Assembly: GCA_016185145.1 (NCBI GenBank)
Contig: JACPOB010000076.1
Coordinates: forward strand, 1-57,299
Direction: 5' to 3'
Source of the DNA: Rhodospirillales bacterium
GTDB lineage: Bacteria > Pseudomonadota > Alphaproteobacteria > Reyranellales > Reyranellaceae
DNA: 57,299 nucleotides
Shown here: piece by piece, positions 10,782 to 19,063 of the stretch
Layout of the letters: each line of letters starts with the position of its first letter
How positions within the stretch are numbered: the stretch's first letter is position 1
Notes under the pieces: generated by a model
Told to the model about the DNA's origin: nothing
Database searches by the model: none
What the model saw: the letters and a program-made list of their open reading frames with translations, nothing else
Made by a program: the position numbers and the translations under genes

Positions 10782-12521
10782 ATGGACAAGCGAAACGTCG
10801 ATCCCGTCCTCCTTGCGTTGACGCAGAACCGTCTCGACCATATCTGCCGGCAGATGGGCTGGGTGATGCAGCAGACGGCGCTGAGCCCGATCTTCAGCCA
10901 GGCGCACGACTTCACCTGCTTCATCACCGGCCGCGACGGCCACATCATCAGCCAGGCTGAGGGATTGCCGGCCCATGCCGCGGGCGGCGGCTTCGCCGTC
11001 CGCGCGCTGGTCGCGGCGTTCGGCGACGACATCTCCGAAGGCGACGCCTTCCTGATGAACGATCCCTACGTCGCCGGCGGCAACCACCTGCCCGACTGGG
11101 TCATCGCCAGCCCGGTGTTCGTCGGCGGCCGGCTGGTCGCCTTCGCCTGCGACCGCGCCCACCAGTCCGACATCGGCGGCGGCGCGCCCGGCACCTACAA
11201 CGGCGAGGCGACAGAGATCTTCCACGAAGGCATCCGCCTGCCGCCGATCCGCGTCGTGGAAAAGAACGAGATCCGCCGCGACGTCTGGCAGCTCCTGCTG
11301 CTCAACAGCCGCACGCCCGAGCTGCTCGACGGCGACCTGCAGGCGATGATCGGCGCCACGCGAGTGGGCGGCGACCGTATCGTGACGCTGGGCGCCGAGC
11401 TCGGCGCCGACGCGATCGCCGACATCTTCGATGCAGTGCTCGACCATGCCGATGCCCGCTTCCGCCAAGTCATCGCCGCGTTGCCCGACGGCGTCTACGA
11501 AGGCGACGAGCACACCGACAACGACTGCTTCGCGCCCGGCCGATTCAACATCCATGTCACGCTGACGATCGAGGGCGACAGGCTCACGATCGACTACACG
11601 GGCACCGATCCGCAGATGCGGGGCTTCAAGAACAGCCCGATCGCCAACACGCACTCGCTGACCTATGTCGGCCTCGCCTCGTTCCTGGGCGGCGATATCC
11701 CGATCAACGAGGGCACGTTCCGCTCGGCGCGCCTGATCCTGCCGCCGGGAACACTGATCAATCCCAACGCCCCGGCGCCGCAGACCATGAGCACCATGTA
11801 CATGGGCCACGAGATCGTGCACGCGATCTGGAAGGCGCTGGCCAAGGCCGATCCGCGACGCGCCTGCGCCGGCTGGGGCAAGACGGTGCACGGCATCAGC
11901 ACCGGCCACAACGCGGCGGGCGAGCCCTATGTGCTCTATCACTGGAATGCGCTGTCGGGCGCCGGCGCCGTTGCCGAGCGCGACGGCTTCCACCAGATCG
12001 GCCTGATCGGCGCGCTCGGCGGGCTCACCGTGCCCAATGTCGAGGCCTACGAGCGGCTCTATCCCATCCGTATCCACCGCCACGAGATCCGCTGCGACAG
12101 CGCCGGCCCAGGTGAGCGTCGTGGCGGCGCCGGCGTGGAGTACGAGGCCGAGGTCGCGGGCGACGTGGTGCAGTCCTTCCGCAGTGAAGGCCTGACTTAC
12201 GCCGCCGCCTTCGGTGTCAACGGCGGTGGCGAGGGTGCGGGCGCGGACATGACGATCGCCAGCGACGGCCAGCTCGTGAACGACCTGCCGGCCTACGGCA
12301 AGCGGTCGCTGCGCAACCCGGTCTTCAAGGTGCGCTCGGCTGGCGGCGGCGGCTGGGGCGATCCGCGGCGGCGCGATCCGGCGGCCGTGGCGCGCGACGT
12401 GCTGGACGGTGTGGTGAGCGTGGCGGCCGCGCGCGAGGTCTACGGCGTCGCCGTCGACGCCGCCGGCGCCGTCGATGTCGTGGCGACCGAGCGGCTGCGT
12501 TTGGCCGAGGCCGCCGACTGA
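10782..12521 (+). CDS. hyuB: Hydantoinase/oxoprolinase subunit B (HyuB type)
   Basis: 579 residues, the usual length for HyuB. It begins near VDPVLLALTQNRLDHICRQMG and has LSPIFSQAHDFTCFI, GDAFLMNDPYVAGGNHLPDW, FACDRAHQSDIGGGAPG and the late GPGERRGGAGVEYE and GGGGWGDPRRRDP signatures of this family. It is 4 bases downstream of hyuA and ends the operon. Together with hyuA it forms the predicted amidohydrolase or carboxylase. Nothing in the sequence decides between 5-oxoprolinase, N-methylhydantoinase and a new substrate. Confidence 0.92.
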   Translation: MDKRNVDPVLLALTQNRLDHICRQMGWVMQQTALSPIFSQAHDFTCFITGRDGHIISQAEGLPAHAAGGGFAVRALVAAFGDDISEGDAFLMNDPYVAGGNHLPDWVIASPVFVGGRLVAFACDRAHQSDIGGGAPGTYNGEATEIFHEGIRLPPIRVVEKNEIRRDVWQLLLLNSRTPELLDGDLQAMIGATRVGGDRIVTLGAELGADAIADIFDAVLDHADARFRQVIAALPDGVYEGDEHTDNDCFAPGRFNIHVTLTIEGDRLTIDYTGTDPQMRGFKNSPIANTHSLTYVGLASFLGGDIPINEGTFRSARLILPPGTLINPNAPAPQTMSTMYMGHEIVHAIWKALAKADPRRACAGWGKTVHGISTGHNAAGEPYVLYHWNALSGAGAVAERDGFHQIGLIGALGGLTVPNVEAYERLYPIRIHRHEIRCDSAGPGERRGGAGVEYEAEVAGDVVQSFRSEGLTYAAAFGVNGGGEGAGADMTIASDGQLVNDLPAYGKRSLRNPVFKVRSAGGGGWGDPRRRDPAAVARDVLDGVVSVAAAREVYGVAVDAAGAVDVVATERLRLAEAAD

Positions 12522-12526
12522 TCTTC

Positions 12527-12776
12527 GCTGGGGGCGCGCCACTGGAGTTGCCACTGGCGTAGTCCGACCCTGGTGAATGAAACAACGGCCTCACCCTGAG
12601 GAGCACCGCGAAGCGGTGCGTCTCGAAGGGTGGGCGCCAGTCTTGATGTTGCCCACCCACGCGCGGTCTACCGCGCGCATTCGAGACGTGATCCTGCGGA
12701 TCGCTCCTCAGGGTGAGGGTATGGGTTACCGCTGCAAGATTCTTACCTTTGTTTCTTGTTAGTGGCGCCCCCCAGC
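12527..12776. mobile_element. MITE-like element, copy 1 (250 bp, 17-bp terminal inverted repeats)
   Basis: The left end GCTGGGGGCGCGCCACT (12527-12543) is nearly the reverse complement of the right end (12761-12776). Inside is a second inverted repeat, CCTCACCCTGAGGAGC (12589-12604) against its complement (12703-12718). Each inner arm has its own short hairpin, for example GCACCGC-GAA-GCGGTGC at 12603-12619. An extra 21-base hairpin-forming insert (12659-12679) splits the right CCCACCC/TTCGAGACG motif. There is no plausible gene, so it would be a non-autonomous element. It fills the gap between hyuB and the convergent GST gene. A second copy with the same ends is at 40912-41169. I see no clear target-site duplication. 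Confidence 0.75.
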
Positions 12777-12812
12777 GCTACTCGGTCAGTTCGACATTGC
12801 CTGACGTTGTCG

Positions 12813-13463
12813 CTACCGCGGCGCGGCTCCGTCGAACTCGGCGTCCTTCTTCGGAATGAGATCGTAGGGCAGCGCGAAGCCCGGCATCGCCATCAGCCGG
12901 TCGCGCCACGCGGCGAGATTGGGTCGTGCGTCGAGCGACAGGCCGCCTTCAGCCGCGAACACCATGCGGCCCCAGCAGCCGATGTCGGCGATCGAGCAGG
13001 CATCGCCCACCAGCCATTCGCGGCCCTGAAGCGCCTTGTCGGCGAAATCGAGCGCCGCCTCGGCAAGCGGGCGGAAAAAGCTCACGATGTCCTGCGACAC
13101 GTCGGGGCGGAAGCGGGCGAAATGGCGGACGCGCGCCACGTTGGTGATGGCGTCGTTCTCCCAGGACAGCCATTCGCGGGCCTGCCAGCGATGCTGCTCC
13201 GTCCTGGGCTCGAAATAGCCGGTGGTCCGCGCGAGATAGTCGAGGATCACGTTCGACATCACCAGCGTGAGCTCGCCGTGGCGCAGCACCGGGACCTGGC
13301 CATAGCGGTTGATCGCGAGGTGGGCCGCCTCCTTCTGCACGCCGTTCTTGAGATTGACTGTGCGAAACGAGAACGGCAGGCCGCTGAGCGCCAGGAAGAG
13401 CATCGGCTTGTAGCTCGAGCTCGAGGTGAAGCTGCCGTGCAGGATGAGGCGGTCCGCAGTCAT
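12813..13463 (-). CDS. Glutathione S-transferase family protein
   Basis: 216 residues with a thioredoxin-like N-terminal domain (LILHGSFTSSSSYKPMLFLAL, then a YGQVPVLRHGELTLVMSNVI block holding the cis-Pro and the SN glutathione-contact positions) and an all-helical C-terminal domain ending WRDRLMAMPGF. It probably conjugates glutathione or uses it in another transfer; the substrate is not predictable. The start MTADRLILHG is preferred to an in-frame ATG 7 codons upstream because the family begins just before the first strand. No good SD is seen for either. Transcription converges with the hyu operon across the MITE-like element. Confidence 0.85.
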   Translation of the reverse strand: MTADRLILHGSFTSSSSYKPMLFLALSGLPFSFRTVNLKNGVQKEAAHLAINRYGQVPVLRHGELTLVMSNVILDYLARTTGYFEPRTEQHRWQAREWLSWENDAITNVARVRHFARFRPDVSQDIVSFFRPLAEAALDFADKALQGREWLVGDACSIADIGCWGRMVFAAEGGLSLDARPNLAAWRDRLMAMPGFALPYDLIPKKDAEFDGAAPR

Positions 13464-13501
13464 GGTGGCGCAATAGTGCCGCAATGCGTAGTGTCGCGCA
13501 C

Positions 13502-14011
13502 ATGAAACTCGCGGTTTTCGTCGGTCGCCTGGCAGCGGTTCTTCTCTGCGTTGCGATCGCTGCTGCAGCGTCGGCTCGCGAGCTGCGACATCCGGCCCGC
13601 GGCGTGCCGGCCTTCACCGTGCAGGTTCCCGACGACTGGACCTACAGCGTCGGTGCCGACAACGCTCTCGTTGCCGTCAGCCAGGACAGATCGACGTCGA
13701 TCGTCCTCTCCTTTGGGGCTGACAGCGGGTCGCTCGAGGATATCACCAGGGTAATGCTCCTGGCTGCGGGTGCGGCAGCGCCGGCCGACAAGACACCGGC
13801 GTCGATCTCGGGCCACTCGGGCCTCTCGTTCGAGTCGACGCTGAAGAACGGAAAGGGCGAACTCCTGCAGTTGAAGCTCACGATCGTGCGAATCGGCGAA
13901 CGCCGCCACGGCTCCGCGACCATGCTGCAGCACGCCTCCAATTCGCCCGAGCAACGGCAATTCGCCGAAAGCGTCATACGAAGCGTTCAGATCATCGGCG
14001 CGGGACGATGA
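13502..14011 (+). CDS. Secreted protein of unknown function
   Basis: 169 residues. Residues 1-25 (MKLAVFVGRLAAVLLCVAIA, then AAASA) form a clear Sec signal peptide. The mature protein reads like a small periplasmic beta-sandwich (TVQVPDDWTYSVGADNALVAV, then STSIVLSFGADSGSLEDITRVML), resembling the 'stress' or surface lipid-binding-like DUF families, but I do not recognise it. The ATG at 13502 gives the signal peptide directly; an in-frame start at 13484 would prepend six polar residues. It diverges from the GST gene with only 38 bases between starts. Confidence 0.75.
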   Translation: MKLAVFVGRLAAVLLCVAIAAAASARELRHPARGVPAFTVQVPDDWTYSVGADNALVAVSQDRSTSIVLSFGADSGSLEDITRVMLLAAGAAAPADKTPASISGHSGLSFESTLKNGKGELLQLKLTIVRIGERRHGSATMLQHASNSPEQRQFAESVIRSVQIIGAGR

Positions 14012-14023
14012 TCTGAAGCGACT

Positions 14024-14458
14024 TTACTTCAGGATGTCGAACGGCGGCCGCTTGTCCAGCGGCGTGATCAGCGGGCCGGAGAACGTGAAGTAGCTTTGCT
14101 TTACGTTCCTCGATTTGCACTCGGCGTCCATCGCCGCGTCGCTGGCGCCGGCCGCAGGGTAGCGAACATTGGCCATCACCGCCTCCACCAGCTCGGCGTT
14201 CTGCCTTGCTTCGCTGCCCACCGCCTTGAGCTTGTCGAGCGCGGCTTGGGTCTCGGTGTGGATGACGAGGTAGTTGAAGGGCAACATCCCCGGTTCATCG
14301 CGGATGCAGTAGAAGATCAGCGTGCGGTCCGCCGCATATGCCTTGGCGGTGGCGAGGATCTGTTGGAAGCGCACCGGCGTGAGCGGTTCGGCGATGGCGG
14401 TCGACGGCAAGGCGCCACACACGATGCTGCAGGCAAGAAGCAGGGCGATCGACCGCAT
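14024..14458 (-). CDS. Small secreted protein of unknown function
   Basis: 144 residues with a signal peptide (MRSIALLLACSIVCGALPST, cut near AIA-EP). The mature part is soluble, with two Cys (CIRDEPG and AECKSRN) that could form a disulphide. No family is recognised. It lies 33 bases downstream of the ankyrin gene on the same strand and may be co-transcribed with the fabABI-ankyrin run. It ends convergently with the 13502-14011 gene, 12 bases apart. Confidence 0.7.
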   Translation of the reverse strand: MRSIALLLACSIVCGALPSTAIAEPLTPVRFQQILATAKAYAADRTLIFYCIRDEPGMLPFNYLVIHTETQAALDKLKAVGSEARQNAELVEAVMANVRYPAAGASDAAMDAECKSRNVKQSYFTFSGPLITPLDKRPPFDILK

Positions 14459-14491
14459 GAGTGGAGTGTAGCGCCGATGAGGCTCGGCGGG

Positions 14492-15148
14492 CTACCGCCC
14501 TCCTGCCGCCTCGATCAAGGTCGCGACCTCCCGCTGGCTGCGACGAAGGGCATGCTGCAACGGCGAGACGCCGTCGCGGTCGGCGATGTTGGGATTGGCG
14601 CCGGCTGCCAGCACCAGCTTCGTGACCTCGACATGCCTCGGTCCGCCATCGCCCAGGATCACGATCTCGAGCAGGCACGTCCAGCCGAGATTGTTGACGT
14701 GGTTCACGTCGATCGGCGTGGTCACAAGGAAAGCGACTGCGTCGACATGCGCGCGCTCGCAGGCGGGTATCAGCGCGTTGCCGCCGAAGCGGTTGCGGAT
14801 CGAGAAATCGGGGCCCTTCGGCAGCATGAGGCGCAGCATCGCCGTTCGGCCGAGCGTGCCGGCGAGCAGCCAGGGTGTGTCCTGGTTCGCCGCCTGCGCG
14901 TTGATGTTGGCGCCGGCATCGATCAACCGGGTCGCGGCGGCGAGATGGTCGCGCTGGACCGCCAGCAGGAGCGGCGTCTGTCCGGCGGCGTTGGGCGCAT
15001 CGACCGGCGAGCCGGTGGCGATCAGGCGCTCGATGGCCGCCGTGTCGCCGCGCTCGGCAGCCTCGAGCATGGTCTGTGCAGTGGCGGTCATGGGCAGGAT
15101 CGAAAGGGCGACAAGCGACGCTATGCGCCACAGGGAACGGGCGTGCAT
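14492..15148 (-). CDS. Exported ankyrin-repeat protein
   Basis: 218 residues: a signal peptide (MHARSLWRIASLVALSILPM, cut after ATAQ) followed by about five ankyrin repeats. Repeat cores visible are AAERGDTAAIERLIATGSPV, GQTPLLLAVQRDHLAAATRL, TPWLLAGTLGRTAMLRLML and GVSPLQHALRRSQREVATLI, with longer turns in the middle repeats. Such periplasmic ankyrin proteins act as binding scaffolds; one known type supports periplasmic catalase, but nothing proves a partner here. It follows fabI by 15 bases, so it may share the fab transcript. Confidence 0.85.
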   Translation of the reverse strand: MHARSLWRIASLVALSILPMTATAQTMLEAAERGDTAAIERLIATGSPVDAPNAAGQTPLLLAVQRDHLAAATRLIDAGANINAQAANQDTPWLLAGTLGRTAMLRLMLPKGPDFSIRNRFGGNALIPACERAHVDAVAFLVTTPIDVNHVNNLGWTCLLEIVILGDGGPRHVEVTKLVLAAGANPNIADRDGVSPLQHALRRSQREVATLIEAAGGR

Positions 15149-15163
15149 GGCGGCTTGCCGCCG

Positions 15164-16075
15164 CTATTCCGCGTTGCCGTTCTCGCTCGCCTGCGATGGC
15201 GGCATGCCAATGGCGTGGTAGCCCGCGTCGACATAATGGATGGTTCCGGTGACGCCGGCGCTGAGGTCGGACAGCAGGTAGAGGCCCGCACCGCCGACGT
15301 CGGTCAGCTCGACATTGCGCCGCAGGGGCGACGCCTCGCGCGACACGCGATAGACGTAGCGGGCGCTGCCGATCACTGCGCCGGCCAGGGTGCGCATCGG
15401 TCCGGCCGAAATGGCGTTCACGCGCACGCCCTGCGGGCCGAGATCGGCCGCGAGATAGCGCACGCTCGCCTCCAATGCCGCCTTGGCGACGCCCATCACG
15501 TTGTAGGACGGCATGACGCGCGTTGCGCCCTCGTAGGTCAGCGTGATCAGGCTGCCGCCCTCGGTCATCAGCGGCAGCGCCCGCCGCGCGATCTCAGTGA
15601 AGGAGTAGCAGGAGATAGTGAGGCTGCGCTGGAAGTTGGCCTTGGTGGTGTCGACGTAGCGGCCCTTCAGCTCCTCCTTGTCGGAGAAGGCGATCGCGTG
15701 GACCACGAAATCGAGCCTGCCCCATTCCTTCTCGAGCCGGGCGAACAGCCGATCGAGGCTCTCCTCGTTCTCGACGTCGGCCTCCTCGACGATCCTGGAG
15801 CCGAGCTTCGCGACCATCGGCAGCACGCGCTTGCCGAACGCCGCCCCCTGGTAGGTGAAGGCCATCTCCGCGCCGGCCGCATGCAGCGCCGTGGCAATCC
15901 CCCAGGCGATCGAGCGGTCGTTGGCCACGCCCATCACCAGGCCGCGCTTGCCGGCCATCAATTTCGGGACTTCGGGGAGCTCGACCGCCTTGGATGGCGT
16001 ATGGGTGGAAGAGGGGCTTGCCGCCCCTCCGCCGGAAGCATCGGGGGCGGCCGAGAGGGTCCGGTCGTTGGGCAT
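15164..16075 (-). CDS. fabI: Enoyl-[acyl-carrier-protein] reductase FabI
   Basis: 303 residues. It carries out the final NADH-dependent reduction of each fatty-acid elongation cycle. The SDR core starts at MAGKRGLVMGVANDRSIAWG (40-59), with the catalytic residues Tyr181, Tyr191 and Lys198 in the Y-x9-Y-x6-K spacing of FabI. About 39 Ala/Ser/Pro-rich residues precede the core, which most FabI proteins lack. An SD-like AGAAGAGG directly precedes the ATG at 16075, whereas the internal ATG at 15958 has none, so I keep the longer form. It lies 14 bases downstream of fabB in the fabA-fabB-fabI operon. Confidence 0.95.
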   Translation of the reverse strand: MPNDRTLSAAPDASGGGAASPSSTHTPSKAVELPEVPKLMAGKRGLVMGVANDRSIAWGIATALHAAGAEMAFTYQGAAFGKRVLPMVAKLGSRIVEEADVENEESLDRLFARLEKEWGRLDFVVHAIAFSDKEELKGRYVDTTKANFQRSLTISCYSFTEIARRALPLMTEGGSLITLTYEGATRVMPSYNVMGVAKAALEASVRYLAADLGPQGVRVNAISAGPMRTLAGAVIGSARYVYRVSREASPLRRNVELTDVGGAGLYLLSDLSAGVTGTIHYVDAGYHAIGMPPSQASENGNAE

Positions 16076-16089
16076 GATGCCTCTTCTTT

Positions 16090-17328
16090 TTAGTGGTCGT
16101 AACGCGAGAAGAGCAGACAGGCGTTGGTGCCGCCGAAGCCGAAGCTGTTCGACATCACGGTGTGCAAGCCGGCATTGTCGATGCGCTGGCGCGCCACCGG
16201 ATAGTCGCCGACACCAGGATCGACATTCTCGACGTTGGCAGAGGCCGCGACGAAGTCTTCCTTCAGCATCAGCAGCGAGTAGACTGCCTCGTGCGCGCCG
16301 GTGGCCCCCTGGCTGTGGCCGGTCAGCGACTTGGTCGAGCTGACGGCCGGCAGCTTGTTGTTGCCGAAGACGGTGCGGATGGCGTCGAGCTCGGTGATGT
16401 CGCCCACCGGCGTGGAGGTGCCGTGGGTGTTGATGTAGTCGACCGGGGCGTTGCGCCGCGCCGCGCCCGGGAAGCCGTCGACAGCGAGCTTCATGCAGCG
16501 CACGGCGCCTTCGCCGGACGGCGCTACCATGTCGGCGCCGTCCGAGGTGGCGCCGTAGCCCACGACCTCGGCATAGATCTTGGCGCCGCGCGCGCGGGCC
16601 ACTTCCAGGTCTTCCAGCACCAGAATGCCGCCGCCGCCGGAGATCACGAACCCGTCGCGGTCCTTGTCGTAGGCGCGGCTCGCCCGCTCCGGCGTGTCGT
16701 TGTACTTGGACGACATCGCGCCCATGGCGTCGAACAGCACCGACAGGGTCCAGTCGAGCTCCTCGCCGCCACCCGCGAACATGCGGTCGGCCTTGCCGAG
16801 CTGGATGCATTCGACGGCGTTGCCGATGCAGTGCGCCGAGGTCGAGCAGGCCGAGCTGATCGAGTAGGAGAGCCCCTTGATCTTGTAGGCGGTCGCGAGG
16901 TTGGCCGAGACGGTGCTCGACATGGCGCGCGGCACCATGAACGGACCCACGCGCTTGGGGCCCTTCTCCTTGGCGATGATGGCCGACTGCACGATGGCGC
17001 CGGTGGTCGGGCCGCCCGAACCCGCGACCAGGCCGGTGCGCTCGTTGGAGATCTCGGCCTCGCCGAGGCCCGCGTCCGCGATCGCCTCCTTCATGGCGAG
17101 ATAGGCGAAGGCGGCGCCATCGCCCATGAAGCGGCGCAGGCGGCGGTCGACCAGCTCGTCGACGTTCATCTTGAGCGTGCCGGCGACCTGGCTGCGGAAG
17201 CCGAGCTCCTTGTACTGCGGCACGAACTCGATGCCGGACTTGCCGTCCCGCAACGACTGCGTGACCTCGGCGGCGTTGTTGCCGATCGAAGAGACGACTC
17301 CCAGGCCGGTGACGACGACACGTTTCAT
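16090..17328 (-). CDS. fabB: 3-oxoacyl-[acyl-carrier-protein] synthase I FabB
   Basis: 412 residues starting [20 protein letters not shown]. The Cys-His-His triad of decarboxylating ketosynthases is Cys161 ([10 protein letters not shown]), His302 ([12 protein letters not shown]) and His338 ([14 protein letters not shown]), with Lys333. It condenses malonyl-ACP with acyl-ACP and, with FabA, permits unsaturated fatty acid synthesis. The start is 4 bases after the fabA stop. The longer open frame upstream overlaps fabA and is discarded. Confidence 0.97.
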   Translation of the reverse strand: MKRVVVTGLGVVSSIGNNAAEVTQSLRDGKSGIEFVPQYKELGFRSQVAGTLKMNVDELVDRRLRRFMGDGAAFAYLAMKEAIADAGLGEAEISNERTGLVAGSGGPTTGAIVQSAIIAKEKGPKRVGPFMVPRAMSSTVSANLATAYKIKGLSYSISSACSTSAHCIGNAVECIQLGKADRMFAGGGEELDWTLSVLFDAMGAMSSKYNDTPERASRAYDKDRDGFVISGGGGILVLEDLEVARARGAKIYAEVVGYGATSDGADMVAPSGEGAVRCMKLAVDGFPGAARRNAPVDYINTHGTSTPVGDITELDAIRTVFGNNKLPAVSSTKSLTGHSQGATGAHEAVYSLLMLKEDFVAASANVENVDPGVGDYPVARQRIDNAGLHTVMSNSFGFGGTNACLLFSRYDH

Positions 17329-17332
17329 GCGC

Positions 17333-17872
17333 TCAGCTCGCTGCAGCCGAAATTTCAGCGGCGTCCTGGAACAGTCCGACCTTGAGGCCGGTGGCCTCGT
17401 AGACCGGCTTGCCGTCGGCATGCACGAAGCCGTCGGCGATGCCCAGGACCAGCTTGCGCAGCATCACGCGCTTGAGATGCACATGGAAAGTGAGCTTCTT
17501 GACCGTCGGCACGATCATGCCGGTGAACTTGACCTCGCCCACGCCCAGCGCCCGGCCGCGGCCGGGGGCCTTCATCCAGCCCAGGAAGAAGCCCAGGCAC
17601 TGCCACAGGGCGTCGAGCGGCAGGCAGCCCGGCATCACCGGGTCGCCCTTGAAATGGCAGTCGAAGAACCAGAGGTCCGGCTTGATATCGAGCTCGGCCA
17701 CGATCTCGCCCTTGCCGAACTGGCCGCCGGTCTCGGCGATCCTCACGATCCGATCGAGCATCAGCATGGGCGGCAACGGCAATTGCGCGTTGCCCGGCCC
17801 GAACAGCCGCCCCCGCGCGCACTCGATCAGGTCCTCGAAAGTGTAGCTGCTCTTCTTGTCGCTCACGCTCAC
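17333..17872 (-). CDS. fabA: 3-hydroxydecanoyl-[acyl-carrier-protein] dehydratase/isomerase FabA
   Basis: 179 residues, close to the usual 170-172. The active-site His73 ([12 protein letters not shown]) and Asp87 (LPLDALWQ) are at the spacing of the E. coli enzyme. It dehydrates 3-hydroxydecanoyl-ACP and isomerises the product to cis-3-decenoyl-ACP, the branch point to unsaturated fatty acids. It is first in fabA-fabB-fabI and divergent from irr across 116 bases. This arrangement recurs in Hyphomicrobiales. Confidence 0.97.
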   Translation of the reverse strand: MSVSDKKSSYTFEDLIECARGRLFGPGNAQLPLPPMLMLDRIVRIAETGGQFGKGEIVAELDIKPDLWFFDCHFKGDPVMPGCLPLDALWQCLGFFLGWMKAPGRGRALGVGEVKFTGMIVPTVKKLTFHVHLKRVMLRKLVLGIADGFVHADGKPVYEATGLKVGLFQDAAEISAAAS

Positions 17873-17988
17873 CGTCCCACGCCGCCCGAATCCGGGATCG
17901 CAGCCAGAATAAGGAGGCCCGCCGTCCAGCGCAAACCGCCGAATCGGGGTCAGACGGCCCTTTTCAGGCCGCTTTTGGCTGCTTACAT

Positions 17989-18408
17989 ATGGGCGTCACA
18001 ATGTCCGGTACCAGCCCTGACTTCACCGCTCGCCTGCGCGAGGCCGGTTTGCGTCCCACCCGCCAGCGGGTGGCTTTGGCGCGCCTGCTGTTCGAGGGCG
18101 AGCACCGGCATGTCACGGCCGAAAGCCTGCATGCCGAGGTCAAGGCGACCCGCATGCCGGTATCGCTGGCCACCGTCTACAACGCGCTGAACCAGTTCCG
18201 CGACGCCGGGCTGCTGCGCGAGGTCGTGGTGGCGCCGGGCCGTTCCTATTTCGACACCAATACCGGCCATCACCATCATTTCTTCGTCGAGAACGACGGC
18301 GAGCTGCACGACTTCCCGTCCGACAAGGTGACCATCGCCGGCCTGCCGACCCCGCCCAAAGGCACTCGCATGTCGAGGGTCGACGTCATCGTGCGCGTGC
18401 GCCGCTAG
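17989..18408 (+). CDS. irr: Fur-family iron response regulator Irr
   Basis: 139 residues. The winged-helix half has [20 protein letters not shown] and [20 protein letters not shown]; the dimerisation half has [20 protein letters not shown], the His-rich segment linked to haem or metal binding in Irr. There is no Cys-Pro haem regulatory motif of the Bradyrhizobium type, so any haem response would use the His cluster. Irr is stable under iron limitation and represses or activates iron and haem genes. A palindrome of Irr-site type lies 39 bases downstream, before the rubrerythrin gene. The start could also be the ATG at 18001 (MSGTSPDF). Confidence 0.9.
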   Translation: MGVTMSGTSPDFTARLREAGLRPTRQRVALARLLFEGEHRHVTAESLHAEVKATRMPVSLATVYNALNQFRDAGLLREVVVAPGRSYFDTNTGHHHHFFVENDGELHDFPSDKVTIAGLPTPPKGTRMSRVDVIVRVRR

Positions 18409-18446
18409 CGCCGTTCAAGGCGCTACTTGCGAGTCGCTTGCAGTTC

Positions 18447-18461
18447 TTAGAACTGTTCTAA
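18447..18461 (+). promoter_or_regulatory. Candidate Irr-binding (ICE-type) palindrome upstream of rubrerythrin
   Basis: TTAGAACTGTTCTAA is a perfect 15-base palindrome about one central base. It fits the rhizobial Irr/ICE pattern as I recall it (TTTAGAA and TTCTAAA arms around a short spacer), with one outer T replaced by C. It lies 95 bases before the rubrerythrin start and just upstream of a possible -35 element. The assignment rests on motif shape and on irr being the adjacent gene. Confidence 0.65.
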
Positions 18462-18466
18462 ACAAC

Positions 18467-18496
18467 TTGACGGAGTCGCGCCGGCTGGACCAATAT
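18467..18496 (+). promoter_or_regulatory. Candidate promoter of the rubrerythrin operon
   Basis: TTGACG (18467-18472) matches the -35 consensus at five of six positions. CAATAT (18491-18496), 18 bases on, is a weak -10. The palindrome ends 5 bases before the -35 box, so a bound regulator could contact polymerase either way. Confidence 0.45.
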
Positions 18497-18555
18497 CGCG
18501 CCGCCAGATCGGCCGCGCGCCGGTCGCCTAGCCTTAAATACCAAGGAGAAAAGCC

Positions 18556-18975
18556 ATGGCGAACCTCAAGGGATCCAAGACCGAGGACAATCTGAAGGCG
18601 GCGTTTGCCGGCGAGAGCCAGGCGAATCGCCGCTATCTCTACTTTGCCCAGAAGGCCGACGTCGAAGGCTACAACGATGTCGCCGCCGTGTTCCGCTCGA
18701 CGGCGGAAGGCGAGACCGGCCATGCGCACGGCCATCTGGAATTCCTCGAAGTGAGCGGCGATCCGGCGACCGGCCTGCCGATCGGCGCGACCTCGGCCAA
18801 CCTCAAGGCGGCGATCGCCGGCGAGACGCACGAGTACACCGACATGTACCCGGGCATGGCCCGCACCGCGCGCGAGGAAGGCTTTGCCGAGATCGCCGAC
18901 TGGTTCGAGACCCTGGCGAAGGCCGAGAAGAGCCACGCCGGCCGCTTCCAGAAGGCCCTCGACACGATGGCCTGA
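18556..18975 (+). CDS. Rubrerythrin, short form without rubredoxin domain
   Basis: 139 residues forming a four-helix ferritin-like domain. The di-iron ligands are visible as Glu20 (AGESQAN), Glu53 and His56 (ETGHAHGH), Glu90 and Glu93 (AGETHEY) and Glu124 with His127 (AEKSH). Classical rubrerythrin adds a C-terminal rubredoxin Fe(SCys)4 domain. It is absent here, so electrons must come from another protein, possibly the Fe-S protein encoded next. Rubrerythrins reduce hydrogen peroxide. AAGGAG is well placed before the ATG. Confidence 0.93.
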   Translation: MANLKGSKTEDNLKAAFAGESQANRRYLYFAQKADVEGYNDVAAVFRSTAEGETGHAHGHLEFLEVSGDPATGLPIGATSANLKAAIAGETHEYTDMYPGMARTAREEGFAEIADWFETLAKAEKSHAGRFQKALDTMA

Positions 18976-18995
18976 GCCTTTTCGGGCTTTATAAG

Positions 18996-19024
18996 AAGGG
19001 GGCCCTTACCGGGTCCCCTTTTTC
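18996..19024 (+). terminator. Intrinsic terminator after rubrerythrin
   Basis: AAGGGGGCCC pairs with GGGTCCCCTT around a TTACC loop, with one imperfect position, and is followed by a T run. It sits 20 bases past the rubrerythrin stop and may end most transcripts before the Fe-S gene. Confidence 0.75.
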
Positions 19025-19063
19025 GTCCTGCTACACGATTGACCGATCGAGAACGGCACTGAC

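Noticed and set aside
12589..12718. CRISPR array
   Set aside because: The repeats are inverted palindromes in a few copies, without regular direct repeats and spacers or cas genes.
12577..12762. 61-codon frame inside the first MITE-like element
   Set aside because: It reads through the repeat (PHPEEHREAVRLEGWAP), as in the other copies, so it is not a gene.
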